A DNA stretch of 64,000 nucleotides from Burkholderia sp. lig30 (lineage in GTDB: Bacteria; Pseudomonadota; Gammaproteobacteria; Burkholderiales; Burkholderiaceae). A program made the translations under genes and the position numbers. The notes under the pieces are model-generated. The model did no database searches. It was given only the letters and a program-made list of their open reading frames with translations, and had not been told where the DNA came from. The stretch lies in NCBI RefSeq assembly GCF_000687455.2, contig NZ_JGVW01000109.1:1-64000 (forward strand). The letters run 5' to 3'. Each line of letters begins with the position of its first letter. Within the stretch, counting starts at the first letter, position 1. Shown one piece after another: positions 29,119 to 37,416 of this stretch.

Positions 29119-31794
29119 ATGTCCAGATTTCGCATTGATCTTGTAGTTTTTGGGGCTGGTCTGGCCGCCGTGTGCTGGATCGCCGCCGGTTATGCCGGCT
29201 CGAACCCGCTCGCTGCGGCCGTCACGCTGTTGATTGGCGCGTGCTACGTGACGGGCGCGCTCGAACTGCGGCGCTACCGGCAGGCCACGTCCACGCTTGC
29301 GCACGCCGTCGCGGGCCTGTCCGAGCCGCCGCCCGTGCTCGGCGCGTGGCTCGACCCGTTGCACCCGAGCCTGCGCAGCGCGGTGCGCGCGCGCGTCGAG
29401 GGCGAGCGCGCGGCGCTGCCGGGACCGGCGCTGACGCCCTACCTGGTCGGCCTGCTGGTGCTGCTGGGCATGCTCGGCACGCTGCTCGGCATGGTCGCCA
29501 CCCTCAAGGGAACCGGCGCCGCGCTGGAAAGTGCGACCGACCTGAACGCGATCCGCGCTTCGCTGGCCGCGCCGATCAAGGGGCTCGGGTTCGCGTTCGG
29601 CACCTCGATCGCGGGCGTGGCCACTTCCGCGATGCTCGGCCTGCTGTCCGCGCTGTGCCGCCGTGAGCGGCTCCACGCGGCGCAGCAACTCGACGTGAAG
29701 ATCGCGACGACGTTGCGCAGCCACTCGCAGCGCCATCAACGCGAAGAAACCTTCAGGCTGCTGCAGCGGCAGGCCGACGTGATGCCCGCGCTGGTCGATC
29801 GGCTGCAGACGATGATGACGGCGATCGAGCAGCAGAGCATCGCGGCGAACGCGCGGCAGATCGCCAGCCAGCAAGTGTTCTTCGACAAGGCGGAGGCCGC
29901 GTGCAACCGCCTCGCGACGTCCGTGGGACAGTCGTTGAACGAGAGCGCCGCCGAAAGCGCGCGCGCCGCCGGCGCCGCGCTTCAGCCGGTCATGGAAGCC
30001 ACGATGGCGGGGCTTTCGCGCGAGACGGCCGCGTTGCACGATTCGGTCACGCATGCGGTGCAGCAGCAGCTCGACGGACTGTCGACCGGCTTCGCCGCGA
30101 CGACCACGACCGTGTCGGGCATCTGGAAGGACGCACTGGCCGAGCACCGGCAATCGAGCGAGGCGCTTTCCGGGCACCTGCGCACCGCGCTGGACCGGTT
30201 CACCGAAACCTTCGAGCAACGCTCGGCCAACCTGCTCGAGGGCGTCTCGGCACGGCTCGAAGCAGCGGAACGCGGCGTATCGGACGCGTGGAACGACGCG
30301 TTGTCGCGGCAAGAGCAAGCCAGCGACAAACTGGCGGGCCGCAACGAGCACGCGCTCGCGGCAGCCGCGGCGACCTTCGAACAGCACGCCGCATCGCTGC
30401 TGCGCACCGTGAGTCAGTCGCACGCGGACCTGCAGGCGGAACTGGCGTCGCGCGACCAGCAGCGGCTGGCCGCATGGACCGAGGCGGTCGGCTCGATGAC
30501 CGCCTCGCTGAACAAGGAATGGGAAGTCATCGGCGCAAACGCGGCCGCGCGCCAGCAGGCAATCTGCGACACGCTGGCCCGGACCGCACATGACATCGCC
30601 GCGCAGACGCAGACACACGCCAGCGACACGATCACCGAGATCTCGCGCCTCGTGCAAACCGCATCGGAAGCGCCGAAGGCCGCCGCCGAGCTCGTCGCCG
30701 ATCTGCGCCAGTCGCACGCAGACCTGCAGGCGGAACTGGCATCGCGCGACCAGCAACGCTTGACCGCATGGACCGAGACCGTCACGTCGATGGCCGCCAC
30801 GCTGAGCAAGGAATGGGAAGCGACGGGCGCGAGCACCGCCACGCGCCAGCAGGCAATCTGCGACGCGCTGGCCCGCACCGCGCGCGACATCGCCGCGCAG
30901 ACGCAGACACACGCCAGCGACACGATCACCGAGATCTCGCGGCTTGTGCAGACCGCGTCGGAAGCGCCGAAGGCCGCCGCCGAGCTCGTCGCCGAACTGC
31001 GCCAATCGCACGCGGACCTGCAGGCCGAACTGGCGTCGCGCGACCAGCAGCGCTTGACCGCGTGGACCGAGACCGTCGCGTCGATGGCCGCCACGTTGAG
31101 CAAGGAATGGGAAGCGACGACCGCGAACACCGCCACGCGCCAGCAGGAAATCTGCGACGCGCTGGCCCGCACCGCACACGACATCACCGCGCACACGCAG
31201 GCGCACGCCAGCGATACGATCACCGAGATCTCGCGCCTCGTGCAAGCGGCATCGGAGGCGCCGAAGGCCGCGGCGGAAGTCATCGCCGAGCTGCGCCAGC
31301 GGCTCTCCGACAGCATGGTTCGCGACACCGCGATGCTGGACGAGCGCAGCCGCCTGCTGGCAACGCTGGAGACCCTGCTCGACGCGGTCAACCATGCGTC
31401 CACCGAGCAGCGAGGCGCGGTCGATGCGCTCGTCGCGACGTCGGCGGATCTGCTGGATCGTGTCGGCACCCGCTTCAACGACAAGGTCGATGCGGAAACC
31501 GAAAAGCTGGACGCGGTGGCGGCGCAGGTCACCGCGAGCGCCGTCGAGGTCGCGAGCCTCGGCGACGCATTCGGGCTGGCCGTGCAGTCGTTCGGCCAGT
31601 CCAACGACATGCTGATGACCCAACTGCAGCGCATCGAAGCCGCGCTCGACAAATCCCTTGCGCGCAGCGACGAACAGCTCGCGTACTACGTCGCGCAGGC
31701 TCGGGAAGTCATCGATCTGAGCATGATGTCGCAGAAGCAGATCGTCGAAGACCTGCAACAGCTCGCCGACCAGCGGGCATCCGCCGGAGCATAA
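29119..31794 (+). CDS. MotA/TolQ/ExbB-like channel protein with long DUF802 repeat tail
   Basis: 891-residue inner-membrane protein. Helices lie near residues 5-24 and 30-48. The proton-channel signature spans about 110-210 (LLVLLGMLGTLLGMVATLKG and GLGFAFGTSIAGVATSAMLG), as in MotA, ExbB and TolQ. From about 230 to the end it is a continuous helical, coiled-coil-like cytoplasmic tail of roughly 650 residues. The tail contains three nearly identical 98-residue repeats (about residues 433-726) of DUF802 type. The MotB-like gene follows after 4 bp. The arrangement is that of ZorA, the long-tailed motor subunit of the Zorya defence system, but function here is unproven. Confidence 0.85.
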   Translation: MSRFRIDLVVFGAGLAAVCWIAAGYAGSNPLAAAVTLLIGACYVTGALELRRYRQATSTLAHAVAGLSEPPPVLGAWLDPLHPSLRSAVRARVEGERAALPGPALTPYLVGLLVLLGMLGTLLGMVATLKGTGAALESATDLNAIRASLAAPIKGLGFAFGTSIAGVATSAMLGLLSALCRRERLHAAQQLDVKIATTLRSHSQRHQREETFRLLQRQADVMPALVDRLQTMMTAIEQQSIAANARQIASQQVFFDKAEAACNRLATSVGQSLNESAAESARAAGAALQPVMEATMAGLSRETAALHDSVTHAVQQQLDGLSTGFAATTTTVSGIWKDALAEHRQSSEALSGHLRTALDRFTETFEQRSANLLEGVSARLEAAERGVSDAWNDALSRQEQASDKLAGRNEHALAAAAATFEQHAASLLRTVSQSHADLQAELASRDQQRLAAWTEAVGSMTASLNKEWEVIGANAAARQQAICDTLARTAHDIAAQTQTHASDTITEISRLVQTASEAPKAAAELVADLRQSHADLQAELASRDQQRLTAWTETVTSMAATLSKEWEATGASTATRQQAICDALARTARDIAAQTQTHASDTITEISRLVQTASEAPKAAAELVAELRQSHADLQAELASRDQQRLTAWTETVASMAATLSKEWEATTANTATRQQEICDALARTAHDITAHTQAHASDTITEISRLVQAASEAPKAAAEVIAELRQRLSDSMVRDTAMLDERSRLLATLETLLDAVNHASTEQRGAVDALVATSADLLDRVGTRFNDKVDAETEKLDAVAAQVTASAVEVASLGDAFGLAVQSFGQSNDMLMTQLQRIEAALDKSLARSDEQLAYYVAQAREVIDLSMMSQKQIVEDLQQLADQRASAGA
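30415..31296 (+). repeat. Three tandem 294-bp repeats within the channel-protein gene
   Basis: Units begin at 30415, 30709 and 31003, each exactly 294 bp (98 codons), opening QSHADLQAELASRDQQRL and ending ELVAxLR. A fourth start at 31297 diverges after the glutamine. The near-identity suggests recent duplication or ongoing homogenisation. Confidence 0.92.
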
Positions 31795-31798
31795 GCCC

Positions 31799-32446
31799 AT
31801 GCGCGAGGAAATCGACGGCGACGTTGAGAGCACTGCGCCGATCTGGGCCGCATTCGGCGACCTGATGTCGGTGCTGCTGGGCGCCTTCGTGCTGATTCTG
31901 GTCGGCGTCATCGGCACGCAACTGGAACTCTCGACCCGGCTCCAGGAAGCGGTCAAAGAGCGGCAGGCGGAAGCGCAGCAGCGCAAGACGCTGGAGCAGG
32001 CGCTGGCGGGGCCGCTGGCGGCGGGACGGGTGACGCTCGTCAACGGACGCATCGGCATCAGCGGCAGCGTGCTGTTCGCGCTGAACTCCGATCAGTTGCA
32101 GCCCGAAGGGCGGGCGTTGCTGAAGAGCCTGGCGGGACCGCTGTCCGCCTACCTGAAGGCGCGTGACGAGATCCTGATGGTGAGCGGCTTCGCGGACGAC
32201 CAGCAGGTGCGCTCGAGCAATCACCGCTTTGCCGACAACTGGGAGCTGTCGGCCCAGCGCGCGTTGACGGTGACGCGCGCGTTCGTCGACGAGGGCATTC
32301 CCGCTGCGTCGGTATTTGCGGCCGCGTTCGGCTCGGAGCAGCCGGTGAGTTCCAATGCCGATAACGAAGGGCGAGCCAGGAACCGGCGCGTGGAGATCGC
32401 ACCTGTTCCGCGATCGACCGCTTCCAGCGGTGGGCGCCGTGAGTAA
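31799..32446 (+). CDS. MotB/OmpA-like stator protein
   Basis: 215-residue protein with one N-terminal membrane helix and a C-terminal OmpA-type peptidoglycan-binding domain (about residues 90-205). The stretch WAAFGDLMSVLLGAFVLIL (about 15-33) places an aspartate at residue 21 at the helix entrance, the position of the proton-carrying aspartate of MotB. The OmpA domain shows LFALNSDQLQPEG, VSGFADDQQV and NRRVEI. It would anchor the channel complex to the cell wall and couple ion flow, like ZorB. It is 4 bp downstream of the channel gene and overlaps the next one. Confidence 0.87.
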   Translation: MREEIDGDVESTAPIWAAFGDLMSVLLGAFVLILVGVIGTQLELSTRLQEAVKERQAEAQQRKTLEQALAGPLAAGRVTLVNGRIGISGSVLFALNSDQLQPEGRALLKSLAGPLSAYLKARDEILMVSGFADDQQVRSSNHRFADNWELSAQRALTVTRAFVDEGIPAASVFAAAFGSEQPVSSNADNEGRARNRRVEIAPVPRSTASSGGRRE

Positions 32447-33116
32447 CGGCGAGACACGCGCGCGGGCCGTGATCGACGCGTGGCGCGAACGCGGCGCCGA
32501 TCGCATGGACCCGGTCCGGTTTCGTTTCATCGATGCGCTGGATCGGCGCGCGGCCGGTCACGGCGGCGAGGCGCGGCGCATTCTCGATGAGCGGCTGTCC
32601 AGGTTGATGGCGAACTATGCGGCGGATATCGCGCGCGCCGACGCCGCGGGCGAGGTTGAGGGCCGTGTTCGCGATGCGGACGGTATGGCGTTGCCGGCGG
32701 ATCAGCCTGCCCGCGGCGCGCTCTCGGGACTCGTCGATTACATCACGAGCCGTGCGCCGACAGGCGGGAGCGTCCGCGTGAGTCAGGCCGCGCCCGGGAC
32801 CGCACCGTCGCCCGAACCGGAGATGCTCGATTACTTCAGGGAAACCTGGTCGAGGGTCCGTGCGGAAAAGCAGCTTCGCCAGTCGCTCGGTCAGGCGCCG
32901 AGGAATGCCGGCCCGCTCAATTCGAGCAGCCTCGTGCATCGGTCGCTGTCCCTGATGCGGGAGCTGTCGCCCGAGTATCTCAAGCAGTTCCTGTCGTATG
33001 TGGATACCTTGTCGTGGCTCGAGCAATTCGGCAACGGCAACGGCGACGTCGCGGCGGGGAAGGATGGGCCTCGCGCGAAGAGCGGCAGGAAGGTGACGCG
33101 GAGCAAGGCGCGTTAG
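32439..33116 (+). CDS. DUF2894 family protein
   Basis: 225-residue cytosolic protein ending the motor operon. Features of DUF2894 include ARAVIDAWRERGADRMDPVRFRF (split) near the N-terminus, EMLDYFRETWSRVRAEKQLRQSL and the helical LSPEYLKQFLSYVDTLSWLEQF. The tail is basic. The GTG at 32439 is the preferred start: it overlaps the stator gene by 8 bp. Function is unknown; it may recruit DNA, protein or envelope partners for the motor. Confidence 0.78.
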   Translation: MSNGETRARAVIDAWRERGADRMDPVRFRFIDALDRRAAGHGGEARRILDERLSRLMANYAADIARADAAGEVEGRVRDADGMALPADQPARGALSGLVDYITSRAPTGGSVRVSQAAPGTAPSPEPEMLDYFRETWSRVRAEKQLRQSLGQAPRNAGPLNSSSLVHRSLSLMRELSPEYLKQFLSYVDTLSWLEQFGNGNGDVAAGKDGPRAKSGRKVTRSKAR

Positions 33117-33256
33117 CCCGCTCGCCGGGCTTGCGCGTCGGTGTCGTCAGCCGCTTTCGACCGGCCGGGGCGACACCCCCAAAATCGCATGGCGCGCGCG
33201 ACAGCGGAGCATCGCCTCCCGTATACTCTGGCGCCCATCCACTCAATGCCCAATCC

Positions 33257-34006
33257 ATGCGGAAATATTTCGCAGGCGTGCTGTTGGCACTCGCGACGCA
33301 CGCATTCGCATCAGACAACTGTTCCCAGTTCAGCCCGCAAGGCGAGCCGCCCGTTCTGGTCAATGCCAAGATGGCCGCGAAAGCGCGTCTACTTTGCTAT
33401 TCGGATTTCGAGGTGCTGCATTCGGGAATCACGCATGGCCCGCTGTGGTCCGCGGAACACCTGACGCGCGATCACCTGGCCGCCGCCAAGGGCGAAGTCC
33501 GCACCAATCGCTTTTTCGAAGAACGCCGCCTGCCCGACGGCGAGGGCGCACGGCTCTCGGACTACCGCAAGAGCGGCTATGATCGAGGACACATGAGCCC
33601 GGCGGGCGACCGCTGGAACGATCAGGCGATGGCCGAGTCCTTTTCGCTCGCGAACATGATCCCGCAGAACCCGACCAACAATCGCCGTCTGTGGGCGCAT
33701 ATCGAGGAAGCCGTTCGTCGCATCGGCATGAACGCCGAGGACACTTACGTCGTCACGGGGCCGATGTTCAAAGGGGCCGATCTGCAGACGATCGGGGAAA
33801 CGGGCGTGATCGTCCCGACCCAGATTTTCAAGGTAGTCTATGTTCCGGAGAAGCGGCTCGCGTTTGCGATCGTGGTGAACAACACGGCCGCCAACCACTA
33901 TGACGTTGCGACCGTGCATGAGCTCGAGGCGCAAAGCGGATTGCGCTTCCCCGGCATTCCGGAATCGTTGAAAGATACCCGTATTGGAGGTCTGAATGGA
34001 GTTTAA
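33257..34006 (+). CDS. Secreted DNA/RNA non-specific endonuclease (NUC family)
   Basis: 249-residue exported nuclease. A signal peptide (residues 1-18, cleavage after AFA) precedes the NUC domain with the catalytic DRGHMSPAGD motif and the metal-ligand region LANMIPQNPTNNRRLW. These are the features of Serratia-type and NucA nucleases, which cleave DNA and RNA outside the cytoplasm. A longer frame upstream to 33014 overlaps the previous gene and is unlikely. It is 140 bp after the motor operon. A small gene overlaps its stop. Confidence 0.93.
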   Translation: MRKYFAGVLLALATHAFASDNCSQFSPQGEPPVLVNAKMAAKARLLCYSDFEVLHSGITHGPLWSAEHLTRDHLAAAKGEVRTNRFFEERRLPDGEGARLSDYRKSGYDRGHMSPAGDRWNDQAMAESFSLANMIPQNPTNNRRLWAHIEEAVRRIGMNAEDTYVVTGPMFKGADLQTIGETGVIVPTQIFKVVYVPEKRLAFAIVVNNTAANHYDVATVHELEAQSGLRFPGIPESLKDTRIGGLNGV

Positions 34007-34259
34007 GGCGTTTGCGGATGATTCTTGCATCCTGAATATCCACGGCGACGATTTCACCGTGACGAACGACCTGGAGCGTGTGGTGCTTTCAGGGACGCTG
34101 GAGGTCACGCGCGACAAGGTCGGGCTCGAGGCGGCGCTTGCGCTGCAGCACGCGATCACGAGCATCGTCGAAGCGCTTCAGCATGATCCTTCGCTTCCGG
34201 AGCATATCAGCGAGGAGCCGCCCGCGCCGACGGGGACGGTCAAGAATCCGTTTGCGTGA
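33996..34259 (+). CDS. Small hypothetical protein overlapping the nuclease gene
   Basis: 87-residue soluble protein with alternating strands (CILNIHGDDFTVTNDLERVVLSG) then a helix (LEAALALQHAITSIVEAL). Its ATG lies within the last codons of the nuclease gene (11-bp overlap, preceded by GGAGG), indicating translational coupling. No family is recognised. A role with the nuclease, for example as an inhibitor, is speculative, since the nuclease has a signal peptide and this protein does not. Confidence 0.6.
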   Translation: MEFKAFADDSCILNIHGDDFTVTNDLERVVLSGTLEVTRDKVGLEAALALQHAITSIVEALQHDPSLPEHISEEPPAPTGTVKNPFA

Positions 34260-34349
34260 CGGGTTGAAGGCAGACACCGCGGATGTGAAGCGAGGCTCGA
34301 AATTCATATCCGCGGTACGCGGGCGCTGAAGAGGGCGCCCTGCCTGTCG

Positions 34350-34725
34350 TTTGACGAGACAACGCATGGAGCGTCCGGACGCGTAGGCGCTCGCTGCCGT
34401 GACGATGAGAATCGCGCCACCGGGCTGAAGCATGCTGAGTGTCTTGCCGTAGGCCAGAAAACCTACTATCACGGCGACCAGCGGGCAGACGAAGCTTAGG
34501 ACAACGATACTCTAGATCTTCGCTCGCTGAAATGCCCCGTACAAAAGCACGTACATGAACGTCGCATGAACAAGACCAAGGGCCAGAATGCCCCCCGATC
34601 TCTCCGTACGACGACGGCAGCACATGAAAATCTGCCAACGGCAGAAACACGATGGTCCCGACAATCCTATGCCCGACCGCGAAATGTAGAATAGCGCCCG
34701 TCAAGACCCAACAGGCATAGCAAAG
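34350..34725 (-). pseudogene. EamA (drug/metabolite) transporter remnant
   Basis: Minus-strand pieces in two or three frames read like the second half of an EamA transporter: ACWVLTGAILHFAVGHRIVG near 34650-34710, then GILALGLVHATFMYVLLYGAF in another frame, then an in-frame stop, then VAVIVGFLAYGKTLSMLQPG and a helix ending at SAYASGRSM. The N-terminal half is missing. It sits back to back with the intact TetR gene at 34729, so it was probably that regulator's target. Confidence 0.7.
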
Positions 34726-34728
34726 GCC

Positions 34729-35295
34729 ATGAGCGAAAAAAAAGAGAGCATCCTCATTGCGGCGACCAGACTCTTCGCGTGCAACGGATACCATGCCGTT
34801 GGCGTCGACCGGATCATTGAGGAATCCGCTGTTTCAAAGATGACCTTCTATAAGTACTTCCCATCGAAGAAGGACATGATGATCGCGGTACTCGAACGTC
34901 GGGCGGAAGATGCGTTTACTTCGCTTGCGAATTTTGTTAAGCCAAAGCGCTCTGCAATGGCAAGAATTCGCGCGGTGTTCGAATGGCACACGCAGTGGTT
35001 CAAGGACAGCGACTTCACGGGTTGCATGTTCATTGCGGCGACCGCCGAATATCACGACCTGGATGTGGATATCGTGGCCGTAGCGACGAAACAGAAGCGC
35101 AGCCTCGTCGAATTCATCGGTCAGTTGGCGACGGACGTCATGCCGACTGATCAGGCGCAAAAATTTGCCGCGCGATGCGTCATTTTGCTCGACGGTGCCA
35201 TCGTTAACGCGCAGGTTCTCGGAAACCGTCATGCCGCAGACGAGGCGTGGTCGATTGCCCGAATGCTGCTTCAGGCGAACGGCATCGACGCATAA
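34729..35295 (+). CDS. TetR family transcriptional regulator
   Basis: 188-residue repressor-type protein. Residues 7-53 form the TetR DNA-binding domain (ILIAATRLFACNGYHAVGVD and SKMTFYKYFPSKKDMM). The ligand-binding helical domain follows and contains the TetR_C motif FTGCMFIAATAEY. It is divergent from the decayed EamA exporter, a common exporter-repressor pairing; the remaining target may be itself or the diiron gene downstream at 35431. The AT content is somewhat higher than in the neighbouring core genes. Confidence 0.9.
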   Translation: MSEKKESILIAATRLFACNGYHAVGVDRIIEESAVSKMTFYKYFPSKKDMMIAVLERRAEDAFTSLANFVKPKRSAMARIRAVFEWHTQWFKDSDFTGCMFIAATAEYHDLDVDIVAVATKQKRSLVEFIGQLATDVMPTDQAQKFAARCVILLDGAIVNAQVLGNRHAADEAWSIARMLLQANGIDA

Positions 35296-35430
35296 CCGCG
35301 GCGGCCGGCATTCTTGATGAACTTGACTGAAGACAGACCGTTCTGTATAAATATCGTCCAAGCCATTCCGAAACTCGATAGCCTTGCGCAAGGCTAATCG
35401 ACGGCCAAAATCCAATAAGGAAAAAAAGAC

Positions 35431-36522
35431 GTGTACGAAGTTGAAGTTGCGCTTGACGGCAATCCACACAACGGTCATGTTTTCGCGCGAATGAGTCCGG
35501 CCGCCTCACCGGCGGCCGGCAGTCCGATGCCGCTGACCCATGCGGTGAAGTCGTTGTTCGACAAGCCGCATCGTGGCGAGTCGGTCAGCACGATCATCGA
35601 GTCTCTTTCCGCGATTCAGAACGTCGTAGAAGCGCAACTTCGCAAACTCACGGATCAGCATTGTTCTGAAACAATGCTGGATATTCATTACGCGCTGTTT
35701 CTGCTTCAGCAGGTTCACTTTGCCGGAGCAAACGATCGTCGCGCATTTTTTCAGTTCGACCCGGTCGTGGTCTGGCTTCGCGAACGGCTCCAGGATTGGT
35801 GGCTCGAACGTGAGAAAGCGCAACTTTCACCGCCCATCCTGTCGCAAAATAATTTCATCGGCGATCTGAAGAAGATTTGCCTCGAGCATCCGGGCGCGCA
35901 GCATCCGTTGTTCGATTTTCTGGAGCAGGAAGCGACGTCCGCTCAGCTCGCCGTGTTCTTCGAAAGCGACGCCCAGCTCAATACGCGCTTTTTCGATCTC
36001 CTGGCATTTTGTCTCGTCGGCAGCCACGGCACCGCCAAGGCCGAACTCGCGCAAAACCTCTGGGATGAAGCAGGGCGCGGCGATCCGCAATCAGCCCATG
36101 TGGCGATGTTCGAGGAAATTCTCGCCAGGCATGCCGTGTCCGCTCAATGGCGATACGGGTTGAGCCTGGCCTGGGAAGGCCTGGCGGGGCACAATCTGTT
36201 TGTGGCGCTGTGCGTCGGACGCAAGCATCAGCACAAGGCACTGGGCCTGATGGCCGCAACGGAACTCATCGATCCCGCCTCCTATACCAAGCTCGTTGCC
36301 GGATGCCGTCGCCTCGGCATGCCCGTGCCTGCGTACTATTCCGAACACGTCGAGATCGACATCGTTCACGGCGATGGATGGCTGGACAATGTGATCGCAC
36401 CGATCGTCCGGCGAGCGCCGCATGTGGGCACGGAAATCACGCTCGGCGCCATGTTGCGGATGTCCAGTTGCCAAAGCTATTACGATCAGCTGCTGCACAA
36501 ACTCCGCGCGGTAACGGGCTGA
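35431..36522 (+). CDS. Heme-oxygenase-like diiron oxidase family protein
   Basis: 363-residue soluble protein of the iron-containing redox enzyme (haem-oxygenase-like fold, HDO) type. The C-terminal half holds likely metal ligands in MFEEILARHA, SLAWEGLAGHN and the HDO signature H-x3-D-x2-H in EHVEIDIVHGDGW. The N-terminal 130 residues (after SPAASPAAGSP) are helical and specific to this subfamily. Such enzymes carry out N-oxygenation, C-C cleavage or desaturation with O2. Translation begins at GTG after AAGGAAAA. It stands alone 135 bp downstream of the TetR gene. The substrate is unknown. Confidence 0.75.
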   Translation: MYEVEVALDGNPHNGHVFARMSPAASPAAGSPMPLTHAVKSLFDKPHRGESVSTIIESLSAIQNVVEAQLRKLTDQHCSETMLDIHYALFLLQQVHFAGANDRRAFFQFDPVVVWLRERLQDWWLEREKAQLSPPILSQNNFIGDLKKICLEHPGAQHPLFDFLEQEATSAQLAVFFESDAQLNTRFFDLLAFCLVGSHGTAKAELAQNLWDEAGRGDPQSAHVAMFEEILARHAVSAQWRYGLSLAWEGLAGHNLFVALCVGRKHQHKALGLMAATELIDPASYTKLVAGCRRLGMPVPAYYSEHVEIDIVHGDGWLDNVIAPIVRRAPHVGTEITLGAMLRMSSCQSYYDQLLHKLRAVTG

Positions 36523-36827
36523 TATAACGGCCAGCAAGCCGAACCTGGGGTTACCGCTGCGGTGATTCGTGCTGCCCGCCGGCTTGGCTTTCCCTTCTCG
36601 TAGCCGAGATGACGTGTTGGCCCGCCGCCCGGCGCGCGCTCAGAGATTACTTTCCTGTGCGCGGCAAGTTGCTCGTTGATCGCCGCCCAGTCCAATGTCC
36701 CGGGCACCAGCGCCTTGATCAGCTCCGGGTCCAGTCAATCCCATGCCAGCTCTACCGTCGTTTCTACGTTACGTTTGCGTGGCACATGGCCGTACGGCTT
36801 TCGATCTGGCCGGGCCTTGACCTTCAC
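36486..36827 (-). pseudogene. Unidentified small gene interrupted by a stop codon
   Basis: The minus-strand frame from a GTG at 36827 reads VKVKARPDRKPYGHVPRKRN..., meets an in-frame TGA (plus 36735-36737), then continues LDPELIKALVPGTLDWAAINEQ and LGYEKGKPSR. Both halves have the same frame and coding-like composition, so a point mutation probably broke one gene. It starts just past the stop of the gene at 36838-37290, as a second gene of that pair would. I do not recognise the family; a mobile-element origin is possible. Confidence 0.45.
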
Positions 36828-36837
36828 ACGACCCGGC

Positions 36838-37290
36838 TCACGCCGCCATACGCTGAGGCGAGCCCGAGGCGCCCCCGGCGGCGCCCCAATACGCCGCCAC
36901 CCGGCCCACCACCTCAGCCACGACCGCGCGCGGCGCGACGCGCAGCTGGCGCTCGTACAGCGCGATCAACGCGCCGATCGCGTCTGCGGCTTCCGGCTTT
37001 GCAGCCCCGCACTGTCCTGCCGCGATCGCAACCGGATCGCATTCGTTGATCGCTTCCTGCGCCGCGGCGAATACCGATCGGCTCTCCGGCGCGGCGCCCA
37101 CACCAGCCGCCATCATGAAATGGACCGTCACGAGACAGTTCGTCAGCGCCGCGATCGTGTCCGGCGTACCTAGTCCGGATCGGAGCGTACAAAGCGCCCC
37201 GTAGCATTCCAGCGAGATACGGTCGCGATCGGCGGACGGCAAGGGCAAAAGATCGCGTTTCGTTCGTCCGGCTGTAAGCAAGGGTTTCAT
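36838..37290 (-). CDS. Hypothetical protein (accessory-element type)
   Basis: 150-residue soluble, helical protein, opening MKPLLTAGRTKRDLLPLP and continuing RDRISLECYGALCTLRSG, then an alanine-rich helical region with GALIALYERQLRV. I recall similar small proteins in Burkholderia accessory regions, but no domain or function can be assigned. Its downstream neighbour on the same strand is broken by a stop codon. Confidence 0.55.
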   Translation of the reverse strand: MKPLLTAGRTKRDLLPLPSADRDRISLECYGALCTLRSGLGTPDTIAALTNCLVTVHFMMAAGVGAAPESRSVFAAAQEAINECDPVAIAAGQCGAAKPEAADAIGALIALYERQLRVAPRAVVAEVVGRVAAYWGAAGGASGSPQRMAA

Positions 37291-37416
37291 GTGGATAGCG
37301 GGCGGGCCACGGTGAAGTCAGTTCTCGCGATTACGGCAGGTATGCAGGAATCCTTGAGCCCGACACCGCAAATGTTCGCGGATCGCCGCGCGCCTGATCA
37401 GGCAGTTACGCCCGCC

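Noticed and set aside
28990-32058. Very long minus-strand open frame (over 1000 codons) opposite the motor operon
   Set aside because: It is antisense to genes with recognisable domains. Its product is Arg/Gly/Val-rich, an artefact of GC-rich codon bias.
28368-33116. Complete Zorya defence system
   Set aside because: Only the ZorA/ZorB-like motor is present; no ZorC, ZorD helicase or ZorE nuclease is encoded next to it. The secreted nuclease downstream has a signal peptide and is a separate gene.
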